From a virus, in IMG/VR virus record IMGVR_UViG_3300025093_000092, positions 1-28,740 of that record: a stretch of DNA of 28,740 bases. The stretch is one strand, 5' to 3'. Each line of letters begins with the position of its first letter. Position 1 is the stretch's first letter. Positions 1 through 9,244 of this stretch are shown here, piece after piece. Both the position numbers and the translations under genes were made by a program. The notes under the pieces were generated by a model, which saw only the letters and a program-made list of their open reading frames with translations, searched no databases and had not been told where the DNA came from.

Positions 1-1506
1 TTTGGTGGTAAAAAAGACGGCGGTAGAATAGGATTTAAAGACGGAACTCCAGATGCAAATAAATTTACGTATACTATGGAGGATTTTGATATAATAAAAG
101 AACCAGAAGTAGTATTGGTAAGTCTACCAGGTCCAGATGGAATTCAATTAGAAAAAATGCTTAAGTCTGATGCAATAAAATATGGATTAAACATAGTTGC
201 AGATTCATTTGATACTGAAAATCTTGAAGGTAACACAATAGATTTATCTGTTTTAGGTAAAAAAAACGGTGGAAGAATAGGATTTAAAAAAGGTAGTCCC
301 GAAGAATCATCTGAAATAGGTATCATGTCAATCGACGTTGAAGCAGGAGATGACGAAGACGATATGGATGATTTGATGGCAGGTATTACATTTAGCTCCG
401 CTGAAAAATCATATTTATTTAGAAAACTAGCTGGTCAAGGTGGAGCAAGCAGATCTTACACAATGCCTAACCTATATAGAATATTAAGTAATCCAAATAG
501 GTATCCTAACGATGCAGCAATATTAAAAGAGATTGCTATCATGGGAATGAAAAAAGATGGTGGTAGAATAAAGTTTTCTGAAGGTAGTAATCTTATGACT
601 TTAAAAGTTAAAGAGATGTGGGAAGCAGAAGGCGAAGACGATCCTTTAGGAACTATTGTTAAAATGGGTCTAACTTTTAGAGCTCCTATTGTTGACCTGG
701 TAAAAATGATAGGAGTAACAGCATCCACAGCTGCTGGTCTAGTGGCTGATGTAGCTAAATTAGGTTATGATGTAACAGAACCAATAAGAGATGTGGTGAG
801 TGATGTAGCTGGTGGTATTTATGATGTAGGAAAAGATTTAGTAAAAGGAAGTAAAACAGATACAAGATTTATTCAACCTCTATATTATTTACAAAGATTT
901 GGTGGTGAGAAACCCTTAACAGATGAAGAAACACAATTAAAAATGATGTCTAATTCCGTAGGTAGAGATGATCCTAAAAAAAGAAGAGAACTAGAAAATA
1001 TAGTTTTTGGATTTGACGATGCAGGTATGAATCAACGACCTGAAGATAAAGAAGTTTCGGAGACTATAAAATTTAAAGAAAAATATAATTTTGCAGATGG
1101 TGGTAGAATAATGTATGCAAGCGGAGCTAATAGAGTATCTGAATTATTAATTTTAAGAGATAGTATATTAGCAAAAGATGCTAACGCAGATGTATCTGAT
1201 ATTGAGGCAGAAATATTTCAACTAACTGGTAAAGTATTTAAATCTACTGGTGGTATAGGAGATGTACCAACAGGAAAAATAAGACAAAATAGTGTTGGAG
1301 TAATAGAAAGAGATTATAGAGACGAAGGTGGTTTTGTACCAGTAGGTGTTAAGGAAAGAGCTGATGATGTTCCAGCAATGTTATCCAAGAATGAATTTGT
1401 AATGACTGCTGATGCTGTTAGAGGTATTGGTGGAGGAGACGTTGAAAAAGGATCTAAAAAATTATACAACACAATGAAACAAGCAGAAAAAGTGGGTAGA
1501 GCATAA
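1..1506 (+). CDS. Phage structural-region protein with GGRI-motif repeats (5' end outside window)
   Basis: The reading frame is open from base 1, so the gene starts upstream; the ATG at 76 is an in-frame Met and not necessarily the start. The visible part holds four copies of a short motif, GGRI followed by an aromatic and then a Gly (bases 19-30, 268-279, 559-570, 1099-1110), separated by unlike sequence. The middle (about residues 205-260 counted from ATG 76) is hydrophobic and helical. The last 60 residues carry a Pro-Ala-Met-Leu-Ser-Lys-Asn-Glu-Phe-Val segment that I remember from many marine phage virion-region proteins. The stop overlaps the next start (TAATG), so translation is probably coupled. 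Position before putative ejection proteins suggests a virion or virion-assembly role. No enzyme motif is recognised. Confidence 0.8.
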   Translation, partial: FGGKKDGGRIGFKDGTPDANKFTYTMEDFDIIKEPEVVLVSLPGPDGIQLEKMLKSDAIKYGLNIVADSFDTENLEGNTIDLSVLGKKNGGRIGFKKGSPEESSEIGIMSIDVEAGDDEDDMDDLMAGITFSSAEKSYLFRKLAGQGGASRSYTMPNLYRILSNPNRYPNDAAILKEIAIMGMKKDGGRIKFSEGSNLMTLKVKEMWEAEGEDDPLGTIVKMGLTFRAPIVDLVKMIGVTASTAAGLVADVAKLGYDVTEPIRDVVSDVAGGIYDVGKDLVKGSKTDTRFIQPLYYLQRFGGEKPLTDEETQLKMMSNSVGRDDPKKRRELENIVFGFDDAGMNQRPEDKEVSETIKFKEKYNFADGGRIMYASGANRVSELLILRDSILAKDANADVSDIEAEIFQLTGKVFKSTGGIGDVPTGKIRQNSVGVIERDYRDEGGFVPVGVKERADDVPAMLSKNEFVMTADAVRGIGGGDVEKGSKKLYNTMKQAEKVGRA

Positions 1507-2396
1507 TGGCAGATTATACACAAACAACAAGACGAGCACCTTTTTTAGAAGCTGCTCAACAAAATTATATAGACTTATTAACTGAAGCAGTAGGTAGAGC
1601 TCCTGGTTCGGAAGGTGTACCAACACTCGCGGAACTTGGACCACAAGTTGCAAGTCAAAACGTTTTAACTCAAGCGGCTCAACAAGCTGCTGCTACTCAA
1701 GCAGGATTAGGTCAGCTAACTTTTGGACCCGATGGATCTGTAATAGGTGCGGGAGCAGGAACAGGAGTTGCGGGTTATCAACCTTTCTTGGATCAAGCTG
1801 CAGCATATTCTGGCCCACAAGCTTACCAACAATTTATGTCTCCGTATCAACAACAAGTTATTGATACAACTCTTGCAGAATTTGATACACAAACTGCAAA
1901 AGGTGTACCACAGCTAGCAGCTAATGCTATTCAAGCTGGAGCTTTCGGGGGTGGTAGAGAAGGTGTAGCTCAAGCTCAATATGCTTCTGATGCAGCAAAA
2001 AATAGAGCAGCTTTACAAGCACAATTATTAGGTCAAGGATTTGCTCAAGCAAATCAATTAGCTAATCAAGCTTTTGATCAACAAAGAAATTTAGCTTCAT
2101 TACAACCATCGTTAGCAGCGAGTGGTGTACAACAATTAGGTGCAGCCGGAACAGGAAACTTGGCTTATCAACAAGCAGCTTTAGATGCTGCTCAACAACG
2201 AGCTCAATTAGCGTACAATGAACCAATGAATAGACTTGCGGCTTATGGATCAGGAATTGCAAGTCAGGCAAGTGGATCACCAACGACGACGACAAACACG
2301 TCACTTGGGGGTCCTGGAACAATAAGTCCTTTATCACAAGCTTTATCTGCTGGATTAAACGCTTATGGTTTAGGTAGTATTTTTGGAGGAAACTAA
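1506..2396 (+). CDS. Ala/Gln-rich putative internal virion or ejection protein
   Basis: A 296-residue protein very rich in Ala, Gln and Gly, with long predicted helical stretches such as the alternating Ala-Gln segment near residues 60-70 and residues 165-230. A Gly-rich AFGGGREG segment (about residues 147-154) interrupts the helices. There is no signal peptide and no enzyme motif. It overlaps the neighbouring genes on both sides by one base (TAATG). Helical Ala/Gln-rich proteins next to a giant internal-virion-like gene are common in podovirus-type structural blocks, where several are injected with the DNA. The ejection role is inferred from composition and neighbours; a tail-associated protein is the alternative. 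Confidence 0.75.
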   Translation: MADYTQTTRRAPFLEAAQQNYIDLLTEAVGRAPGSEGVPTLAELGPQVASQNVLTQAAQQAAATQAGLGQLTFGPDGSVIGAGAGTGVAGYQPFLDQAAAYSGPQAYQQFMSPYQQQVIDTTLAEFDTQTAKGVPQLAANAIQAGAFGGGREGVAQAQYASDAAKNRAALQAQLLGQGFAQANQLANQAFDQQRNLASLQPSLAASGVQQLGAAGTGNLAYQQAALDAAQQRAQLAYNEPMNRLAAYGSGIASQASGSPTTTTNTSLGGPGTISPLSQALSAGLNAYGLGSIFGGN

Positions 2397-3832
2397 TGTA
2401 TTTTAAAAGACCATCTTTTAGAAGAGGCGGATCAACTGGCATAGGACAATTGAGTCCTAGAGTAAAAGCTAACATGGGTTTTCCTAACTTTGGTGTAAGT
2501 TATTCTGGAGGGGAACCTAACGTTTTAAAAATGAGATCTCGTCCTTATAAACAAAGTAATGGTATATTAGATTTAATATTAGGAGAGAGATACACAAACC
2601 CTGACTTTGTTTCTCCTTTTTTAAAACCAGACTCACCTTTCTTTTCTAACAAGACAGGTTTTGAGTTTATGAATTTAGGCGCAGGAAACGAGGGTGATAC
2701 TATTTATATGACTAAAGATGGTCCAAAAGTTGATGAAGAAATTAAAATAACATCGGACTCCGATAATTTAGTAGACACTTCAGATGCTAGAATAAAAGCT
2801 TTACGAGCTTTAAGAAGTGATGACGCCTATACTCTTAAAGATGATTCTCTACCTCCACCACCAGACAAAAAAATAAATCTTAATGAACTTGTGGGTGAGA
2901 CATCTATGAAAGATTCAATCGAAGGTGAAGTAGATATTCTTAAAGACTTATTAAAAGACACTGGCACAAGCAAAGGTGAGAAAGCTTTAATACTTGCTAA
3001 AGCTATTAAAACACCTGGAACAATTGCAGATAAGCTAGAAGTCGGTGCAGACGCAGCAGCTAAATTGAAAAAAGAAGAACGAAAAGAAGATAAGGCTTTA
3101 ATACTTACTGCATACAAAAACTACAAAGCAAAAGAACTAGCCGACGGTAAATTAACTAACACAGAAAAAATAGTTAAAAATTATGTAAATCAACAAATAG
3201 CAAATCCCAATAATAAAAAATCTAAAAATCAATTAGAATTAGAAGCTTGGGAAATGGTAATTAAAGGTGCGGGAAGTGGTAAAGACATTAATGTAGAATT
3301 TGCTACGGCTATGTTAACCGCTAACAATATAGCTTACAAAGATGCTTTAAGAAATATACAAAGATATGGAAATAAAACAGATGCTGCTTCTCAAAAGAAA
3401 GTAGCGGAAGCTAAACAGATTATAAAAGAATATGCAGAGTACGCTAACATAGCAGGAATTACTATTCCTGGTTTAAATGATTTAAATTTAGCAAAAGGTG
3501 GTAGAGTAAATAGAGCTCTGGGAACTCCTGAAATGGGAGAGATAACTGAAACTGTGGAACAAGAAACTGTTAAAACTCCAACAGGAAAAGTTGAAGCAAC
3601 AGAAGTAGCGGCTGCAGAAAATGTAGAGCCGATGAAAGAAGTACCTGTTATGGACTTTGCTACATTAAGAAGTAGATTACCAAAAGAAATAACAGATGAC
3701 GTTGTACAGCTATTAGCTAACAGCAAAGAAGCATTACAAGACTTTTATTACATCAATTCACAAACTGATGTCAGTAATTTTAATACAAAATACGGAGTTA
3801 ATCTAATATTACCGCCAGCGGTATTAGCATAG
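2396..3832 (+). CDS. Putative structural protein with Gly-rich N-terminus
   Basis: A 478-residue protein. The N-terminus reads MYFKRPSFRRGGSTGIG, a basic Arg/Gly-rich start also seen, from memory, in other marine phage structural-block proteins. Residues about 180-350 are strongly charged and helical (Lys/Glu/Ala-rich). A single GGRV motif near residue 369 (bases 3497-3508) matches the GGRI repeats of the first gene. The C-terminal 80 residues look globular, ending in NLILPPAVLA. The start overlaps the previous stop, and a strong Shine-Dalgarno for the next gene sits at the stop codon. Function is unknown; the virion role is inferred from position only. Confidence 0.75.
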   Translation: MYFKRPSFRRGGSTGIGQLSPRVKANMGFPNFGVSYSGGEPNVLKMRSRPYKQSNGILDLILGERYTNPDFVSPFLKPDSPFFSNKTGFEFMNLGAGNEGDTIYMTKDGPKVDEEIKITSDSDNLVDTSDARIKALRALRSDDAYTLKDDSLPPPPDKKINLNELVGETSMKDSIEGEVDILKDLLKDTGTSKGEKALILAKAIKTPGTIADKLEVGADAAAKLKKEERKEDKALILTAYKNYKAKELADGKLTNTEKIVKNYVNQQIANPNNKKSKNQLELEAWEMVIKGAGSGKDINVEFATAMLTANNIAYKDALRNIQRYGNKTDAASQKKVAEAKQIIKEYAEYANIAGITIPGLNDLNLAKGGRVNRALGTPEMGEITETVEQETVKTPTGKVEATEVAAAENVEPMKEVPVMDFATLRSRLPKEITDDVVQLLANSKEALQDFYYINSQTDVSNFNTKYGVNLILPPAVLA

Positions 3833-3837
3833 GAGGT
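3831..3837 (+). promoter_or_regulatory. Strong Shine-Dalgarno AGGAGGT
   Basis: AGGAGGT lies 3 bases before the ATG at 3841 and overlaps the preceding TAG. Most genes here rely on overlap or weak purine runs, so this marks high or independent translation of the 1433-residue protein and fixes its start. Confidence 0.75.
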
Positions 3838-3840
3838 TCT

Positions 3841-6800
3841 ATGGATTGGCAAGAACTTGCTAAAATTGCATCATTCCAACAAGAACAGGATGTTGTAGCA
3901 CCAGAAGCAGAAACTACTATTGGTGATTATGCACTTGATGTATTTAGAGCACCTATCGGTGGTATTAGTGATGCATTACAAGGTTTAGTTACATTAGGTG
4001 TATTACCTTTTGATATGTTAACTGACAAAGATCTTACAGGAAAGATAGATGCTTTTTTTGAAGCAGCTCCTATTTTAAATATCGAAGCTAAAACAGGTCT
4101 TGGACAAATTGTTCAAACTATAACTCAATTTGGTGTACCACTAGGTATTGCATCTAAAATAGGTAGAGCTATTCCTCTTTTACGAAAAGCAGGACAAACT
4201 ACTAAACTTTCTAGTCTACCAACTATTGGAGCTAAAGGCACAGAGATTGCAAGAAGAGCTGGTTATTGGGGAGCTCTAGGTGGAGCCACTGATATTGCAG
4301 TTAGTGTACCAACCAAGAACGTTGTTTTATCAGACATGCTTGGCATAACAGAAACACCGGATCTTGCATCAGCTACAGGTAAAGAATTAGCTGTAGCAAA
4401 AATGAAACAAAAATTAAAGTTTGGAGCTGAAGGTGGCACCATTGGTGGTGCTATTGCAATGTTACCAGTTGCAGGTGCGGTAGGTAAAAAACTTTTAGGA
4501 CCTGTATATAATAAAGTAATTGATCCTGCAGCAGGTGCAGTATTAAGACAATTAGATAATAAAGTTCTTAATCCATTAACAGTTGGAATAGCTGGTAAAG
4601 GTAAAGAAGGTAGCTTTATTACTAAAGGTGTAACTAAACTTGGCACAAAAAAAGATAAGTTTAAAAGTAAATTATATGAAAAATTAGATATACCTGATCC
4701 ATCTATGTGGGCTTTTTATAATACTAAAGGCGGTACGTTTGGTCAAACGGTTGCAGGTAAATTAAGTAAACTCAAAGAATACTTTGGTTCTGCTGGTTTA
4801 ATGTCTAAAGGTTTAAAAAACGAAGGTGATAAAGTAACTGCTAAATTAGAAGCTATTACTAAAAAATTTAATCGTAAAGATGAATACATGAATGAAAAAC
4901 TTTATGACATTGTTACTAAAATGAAAGGTAATATATTTGATAGAGTTCCTGATATTACTGCTTTCGGTAAACAATTAACAAAATTTGGAGATATCAGCAC
5001 AGTTACAAAAGATAAAAAGGTTATAACTTATAGAAATATTATGGACGATCTTCAAAGAGAACGTAATAAAATTACAGACTATATTATGGCTCCAGGTAAA
5101 AAGCAAGCAGATGAAATGTTAAAGTTAGTAGATCCTGCAATAAGAAAAGAAGCTAAAGAAATAAAACAAATGTTAAAAGAGTCTAATCAAATGGTAGGTA
5201 ATTTATTTGCTAATTCTCCAATTAAATCTTTTAAAGATTTAGCTAGTTTAAAAATGAAGGATGCAGATAATTTTTTTAAACAAAGACTTGCATCATTTAA
5301 TAATAAAAATTTTGAGTTTGATGTAAAAGGCACAGCAGCGTTAGGTGCAAGAAAAGAAATAAAAAATAATATTCTTTTAAATCAAAACATGCGGCCTAAA
5401 AATATTTCTTATAAAGAAGCTAGAACACTAAAAGATAAATTAGCCAAAGGTAAAAAACTTAACGAAAAAGAAACTGCGTTTAATAAATTATTAGATGATG
5501 AAGTAACAGCCAGAATGAATGGTTTAAAGAGTGCAGTAATAAATGCTGGAGCTAATACTAATAAATATTTTGGATCTATTGCTAGGTTTACAGGTAAAGA
5601 TATTAAAAAAGTAGATGATCTTTCTGATGAAATTAGAAAATTTTTATCTACACCTAAAGGACAAAAAGTAGAAATAAAAGATTATAGTCCGGTATTAGAT
5701 ACGATTATATGGAATAATAAACAAGTTTATCAAAGACAATACTTTGATCTTGTAGAGTCTGAATGGTTAAAAAATGGTATAGTATTTAAAAACATTTTAA
5801 CTGATGACGCTGCATATCAAGATGTAATAAGAAGAGGAATTGACCCTACACGTTTAAGAAAAATTACAGCTCGACCTGACGCTGGTATTAATTCTATTGA
5901 CGACTTTGCTTTAGACTCTAAATTTTTTAGGAATGAAAAAATGAGAAAACCTAAAGAGGGAGAAGCAGCAAAGTTTGATACTTATTATACACTTCCTGAA
6001 ATTGCCAATGCAATACAAGGAGTAAAAAGTAATTTTGATAATTTATTTGATAATGTTTTTTATTCTAACATAATGAAATTTAAAGCTGGTGGTCAGATAA
6101 CTAAAACTATTTTTTCACCAATGACACAAGTAAGAAACGTAACTACCGCTTCTTTCTTTCCTTTAGCTAGTGGATTAATAGGTAGTCGTAGTTCAGTATC
6201 TCAAGCATTTAGAGATACGTTTGAAGATATATTTAAAAGTGGAAAAGTAGACGAAAAAATATTTGATGATTTTATAGATGATAGTGTAACACGAGGAATC
6301 ATTGATCAAAGTATTGCAGTTAATGAAATGAAACGTCTCGCTCAAAAAGGAGTTAAAGGAATAATAAGTATTGATGACTTTATGAAAAATCCAACAGTTA
6401 AAAAGTTTGTTGATGTTTATCAAGGAGGTGATAACGTTTGGAAGATATACTCTGACAGATTCTATCAATCTGCTCTTAAACAAGCGTTCGGAGATCCTAA
6501 AGCTACTCCTGCTAAAGTATTAGATGAAGTAAAAGACTGGTACAGAACTGTAGCTAAAGAAGATTTTATTGAAATAAGTTCTATTACAGGTGCAAAGAAA
6601 ACGGCAGACGAAGCTCTTAAAGAAGTGTCTGCGTATCTTGTAACTAATACTATTCCGACTTACAGTAAGGTCCCTAAAATAATTCAAAGTATTAGAGACT
6701 TACCTTTAGGAAATTTCATAGCGTTTCCTGCAGAGATATTAAGAACAGGATCTAATCTAATTACAATTGGTGCAAGAGAATTAACTAGCACCAACCCATA

Positions 6801-8142
6801 CATTAGACAAATGGGAGCTCGTAGATTAATCGGAGCTTCAGCAACGTTTGGTGGTATAGGTACAGTTATTGGTGGCACAGCTCAAGCCATCACTGGGGTA
6901 ACTGATGAGATGATGCAAAAGGCTAGAGCGTTTGTTCCTGTGTATGAAAAAAACGCAACATTAATACCAGTGTCATCGCCTGATGCCGATGGTAACTTTA
7001 AGTATTTTAATTTTTCATATTCTAATCCATACGATTCATTAGTCAGACCAATCAATGCGGTTGTAAATGCTTTTGGTAGAGGAGAAGTAAATCAAGACAG
7101 CGTAAATACAATTGTGTTTAATTCTTTAATTGGTACTCCCGATAATCCTGGAGCTTTAGTAGAATTCTTTTCACCATTTATATCCGAGTCTATTGGTGTT
7201 GAAAGAATCACGGATGTTAGTTTAAGAGGTGGAAAAACAGGAACAGGTAAAGTTATTTATAGAGAAACAGATCCACTAGGTGTAAAGCTATCTAAAAGTT
7301 TAGAACATATCATAGGTGGCCTTAACCCTGGAGCATTTACTTCTGCAGTTAAAATATGGGATGGTGCTAGTGGTAGATTTACCGACTATGGTAGTGAAAG
7401 AAATTTAAGAGACGAATTAGTAGCACTGATGGCTGGTGTAAGGGTCCAGGAAATTAAACCTATGCAAAGTATGCCATTTATTATTACATCATTTGGAAGA
7501 GATAAAAGAAACATAGGTTCCAAGTTTGCAAGTATTGCTTATAGCGCAAGGTCTACACCAGAAGAAAAAATTAATGCTTACAAAGTTTGGGTAATGGACT
7601 CATTTAAATCTCAAAAAAATTTAATGAATATTATTCAAGCTGCCGAAGATTTAGGTGTAAGTAGAAGTGATTTAAGAAAAGTTTTAAATGATCGTTTAAA
7701 AAACAAAACAGAAGTACAAAATTTATTTGCTGGTAGATTTAAAGTTCCTACCCCAAGTGATGCTAGAGTTAAATCTTTACTTGAAAGATTAGAGGACCAA
7801 AATCTAGATGCGGCATTAAAATTTGAACTAGGTTTAGATGTAGCTGAAGATGCATGGGATGATTTAAGAAAAGATGTAAGAAACTATGATCTTAATGATA
7901 GTTTAGAAAGTTTCGAAGCATATATTGATGCAGCTTTAACTTTTGGTGTTAAAGAAGCAAGAACCTTACCACCTAGAGGTGCTAATTTAGTTCCAGTCAA
8001 TAATGTGCCAGCGGTACTACCAGTTGATCCAAACAAAAATGCATCAGTAAACATGGCTTCTGTTAATACCACTAATTTAGGAACCAAATATAATTTACTA
8101 CCAACTGATCAAAAATTTGATAAACTATTTCCTTTTGGATAA
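3841..8142 (+). CDS. Giant internal virion (ejection) protein-like, 1433 aa
   Basis: By far the largest gene. The N-terminal 110 residues resemble the start of large internal virion proteins remembered from marine podoviruses: a DYALDVFRAPIGGISDALQG segment, then mixed hydrophobic helices. Gly/Ala-rich hydrophobic patches near residues 195-220 and 1000-1020 (SATFGGIGTVIGG) could be membrane-active. The long middle (residues about 270-700) is Lys-rich and helical. I see no clear lysozyme or transglycosylase catalytic motif, although such domains occur in T7 gp16-type proteins. In podoviruses, proteins of this size form the inner core and extend the DNA channel across the cell envelope during injection. 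The start is fixed by a perfect Shine-Dalgarno. Main alternative: another very large minor virion protein. Confidence 0.75.
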   Translation: MDWQELAKIASFQQEQDVVAPEAETTIGDYALDVFRAPIGGISDALQGLVTLGVLPFDMLTDKDLTGKIDAFFEAAPILNIEAKTGLGQIVQTITQFGVPLGIASKIGRAIPLLRKAGQTTKLSSLPTIGAKGTEIARRAGYWGALGGATDIAVSVPTKNVVLSDMLGITETPDLASATGKELAVAKMKQKLKFGAEGGTIGGAIAMLPVAGAVGKKLLGPVYNKVIDPAAGAVLRQLDNKVLNPLTVGIAGKGKEGSFITKGVTKLGTKKDKFKSKLYEKLDIPDPSMWAFYNTKGGTFGQTVAGKLSKLKEYFGSAGLMSKGLKNEGDKVTAKLEAITKKFNRKDEYMNEKLYDIVTKMKGNIFDRVPDITAFGKQLTKFGDISTVTKDKKVITYRNIMDDLQRERNKITDYIMAPGKKQADEMLKLVDPAIRKEAKEIKQMLKESNQMVGNLFANSPIKSFKDLASLKMKDADNFFKQRLASFNNKNFEFDVKGTAALGARKEIKNNILLNQNMRPKNISYKEARTLKDKLAKGKKLNEKETAFNKLLDDEVTARMNGLKSAVINAGANTNKYFGSIARFTGKDIKKVDDLSDEIRKFLSTPKGQKVEIKDYSPVLDTIIWNNKQVYQRQYFDLVESEWLKNGIVFKNILTDDAAYQDVIRRGIDPTRLRKITARPDAGINSIDDFALDSKFFRNEKMRKPKEGEAAKFDTYYTLPEIANAIQGVKSNFDNLFDNVFYSNIMKFKAGGQITKTIFSPMTQVRNVTTASFFPLASGLIGSRSSVSQAFRDTFEDIFKSGKVDEKIFDDFIDDSVTRGIIDQSIAVNEMKRLAQKGVKGIISIDDFMKNPTVKKFVDVYQGGDNVWKIYSDRFYQSALKQAFGDPKATPAKVLDEVKDWYRTVAKEDFIEISSITGAKKTADEALKEVSAYLVTNTIPTYSKVPKIIQSIRDLPLGNFIAFPAEILRTGSNLITIGARELTSTNPYIRQMGARRLIGASATFGGIGTVIGGTAQAITGVTDEMMQKARAFVPVYEKNATLIPVSSPDADGNFKYFNFSYSNPYDSLVRPINAVVNAFGRGEVNQDSVNTIVFNSLIGTPDNPGALVEFFSPFISESIGVERITDVSLRGGKTGTGKVIYRETDPLGVKLSKSLEHIIGGLNPGAFTSAVKIWDGASGRFTDYGSERNLRDELVALMAGVRVQEIKPMQSMPFIITSFGRDKRNIGSKFASIAYSARSTPEEKINAYKVWVMDSFKSQKNLMNIIQAAEDLGVSRSDLRKVLNDRLKNKTEVQNLFAGRFKVPTPSDARVKSLLERLEDQNLDAALKFELGLDVAEDAWDDLRKDVRNYDLNDSLESFEAYIDAALTFGVKEARTLPPRGANLVPVNNVPAVLPVDPNKNASVNMASVNTTNLGTKYNLLPTDQKFDKLFPFG

Positions 8143-8145
8143 ACT

Positions 8146-8859
8146 ATGACAACTTTAAAAGAACTTAAACTAGCAGCAGAACTAAAAGGAATAGCTCCAG
8201 GTAGAACGATTGGAGAGCAGGTTTATGATGCTAACATTAATACTGTATCACAAGACACGGATCTTGGATCAGATACATACAATCAAAGTCAAACTAATAC
8301 GCAAGACATTGATCCTTTTTATGCTGGACTACAGTCTGTAACTCAACCAATTGGATCTATGTTGAATAAATATGGAGTACCTATAATGGCGGGTATAATG
8401 GGAATGGCCACTGGAATACCTGGAATGAATTTTATAATGACTAAATTTGGTCCTAAACCTTATGATCAGAATCTTTTAGATATGTATGGAGGATATGGTC
8501 CACACGGCAGACAAGATAAGTATGGATATAATGTTGTAAGTATGATGGATAATTACATGCAACCAGGAACTAGCTCTTATCGATCACACGCTTTAGCGGG
8601 ATTAAGAAGTTTAGATCAAGATTTAGCAAATCAATTTTATATGGATAATTATGGATTAAGCTATGACGATGTTAAAACACAAATTCAAAAAAAACAAGAT
8701 CCTTTTGATTCTGGAGGCATTATAGATATGGGTGCAGACTATCAAGGAGGAGATAATGACAATCAAAGTTTTAATGAAAGCCCTGTAGGAAACAATGCAG
8801 GCGGAGCACAATTAGGAAGTGGCATGTCCACAGGACAACACGCTGCATTTAGGGAGTAA
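8146..8859 (+). CDS. Hypothetical structural-block protein
   Basis: A 237-residue protein starting 3 bases after the previous stop. A hydrophobic Met/Gly-rich stretch (about residues 75-105, VPIMAGIMGMATGIPGMNF) could insert in a membrane. It is followed by a Tyr/Gly/Asp-rich region and a flexible C-terminus rich in Gly, Asn, Gln and Asp (residues about 185-237). This low-complexity tail is typical of minor virion proteins. No family is recognised; the virion-associated role is inferred from position. Confidence 0.65.
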   Translation: MTTLKELKLAAELKGIAPGRTIGEQVYDANINTVSQDTDLGSDTYNQSQTNTQDIDPFYAGLQSVTQPIGSMLNKYGVPIMAGIMGMATGIPGMNFIMTKFGPKPYDQNLLDMYGGYGPHGRQDKYGYNVVSMMDNYMQPGTSSYRSHALAGLRSLDQDLANQFYMDNYGLSYDDVKTQIQKKQDPFDSGGIIDMGADYQGGDNDNQSFNESPVGNNAGGAQLGSGMSTGQHAAFRE

Positions 8860-8861
8860 CA

Positions 8862-9041
8862 ATGACTAGAAAATCAGCATTACAAAAAATTGAATCCCAT
8901 GAAAAGCTTTGCAGAATAATGCAAAAGCAAACGTTTGAACAAATAAAAGAAATGAAAGAACGTATTAAAAGACTAGAGTATTGGATAGTTGGTGGTATGG
9001 GAGCCGTACTTTTAACTTTACTAATGGATATGACAAATTAA
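8862..9041 (+). CDS. Small coiled-coil plus single-TM protein (XhlA-like architecture)
   Basis: A 59-residue protein. Residues 1-39 form a charged amphipathic helix (Lys/Glu/Arg with regular Ile/Met/Leu). One C-terminal membrane segment follows (about residues 40-56, WIVGGMGAVLLTLLM). This layout matches hemolysin XhlA-type and related small phage membrane proteins found with holins and endolysins, but similarity is by architecture only. It starts 2 bases after the previous stop and its last 4 bases overlap the minus-strand gene at 9038. It may be a second lysis protein, remote from the endolysin at 19507, or a membrane anchor for virion proteins. Confidence 0.65.
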   Translation: MTRKSALQKIESHEKLCRIMQKQTFEQIKEMKERIKRLEYWIVGGMGAVLLTLLMDMTN

Positions 9042-9244
9042 CGACACATACATCCAATTAAACTTCCACTACCATCCTTCATAATGTGAAGATTTAAAGT
9101 GTCAACATACCCTGTTAATTTTAATCTAATGATATCACACAGATCAAAACAATCTACGTCCGTAGTTAATGCAATTCCTTCTAATAATTTTTTTGTAACT
9201 GGAATTAAGTGATATATTCCATCATTTAAAATAATTAAATCCAT
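9038..9244 (-). CDS. Small hypothetical protein downstream of the SNF2 helicase
   Basis: A 68-residue protein whose ATG lies 10 bases inside the end of the helicase gene in another frame, suggesting coupled translation. It is mixed polar and hydrophobic with four Cys, two of them in a CMC near the C-terminus. No family is recognised. It converges on the plus-strand gene ending at 9041 and overlaps it by 4 bases, so late and replication transcripts meet here. Real-gene status rests on operon position and full use of the gap. Confidence 0.55.
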   Translation of the reverse strand: MDLIILNDGIYHLIPVTKKLLEGIALTTDVDCFDLCDIIRLKLTGYVDTLNLHIMKDGSGSLIGCMCR

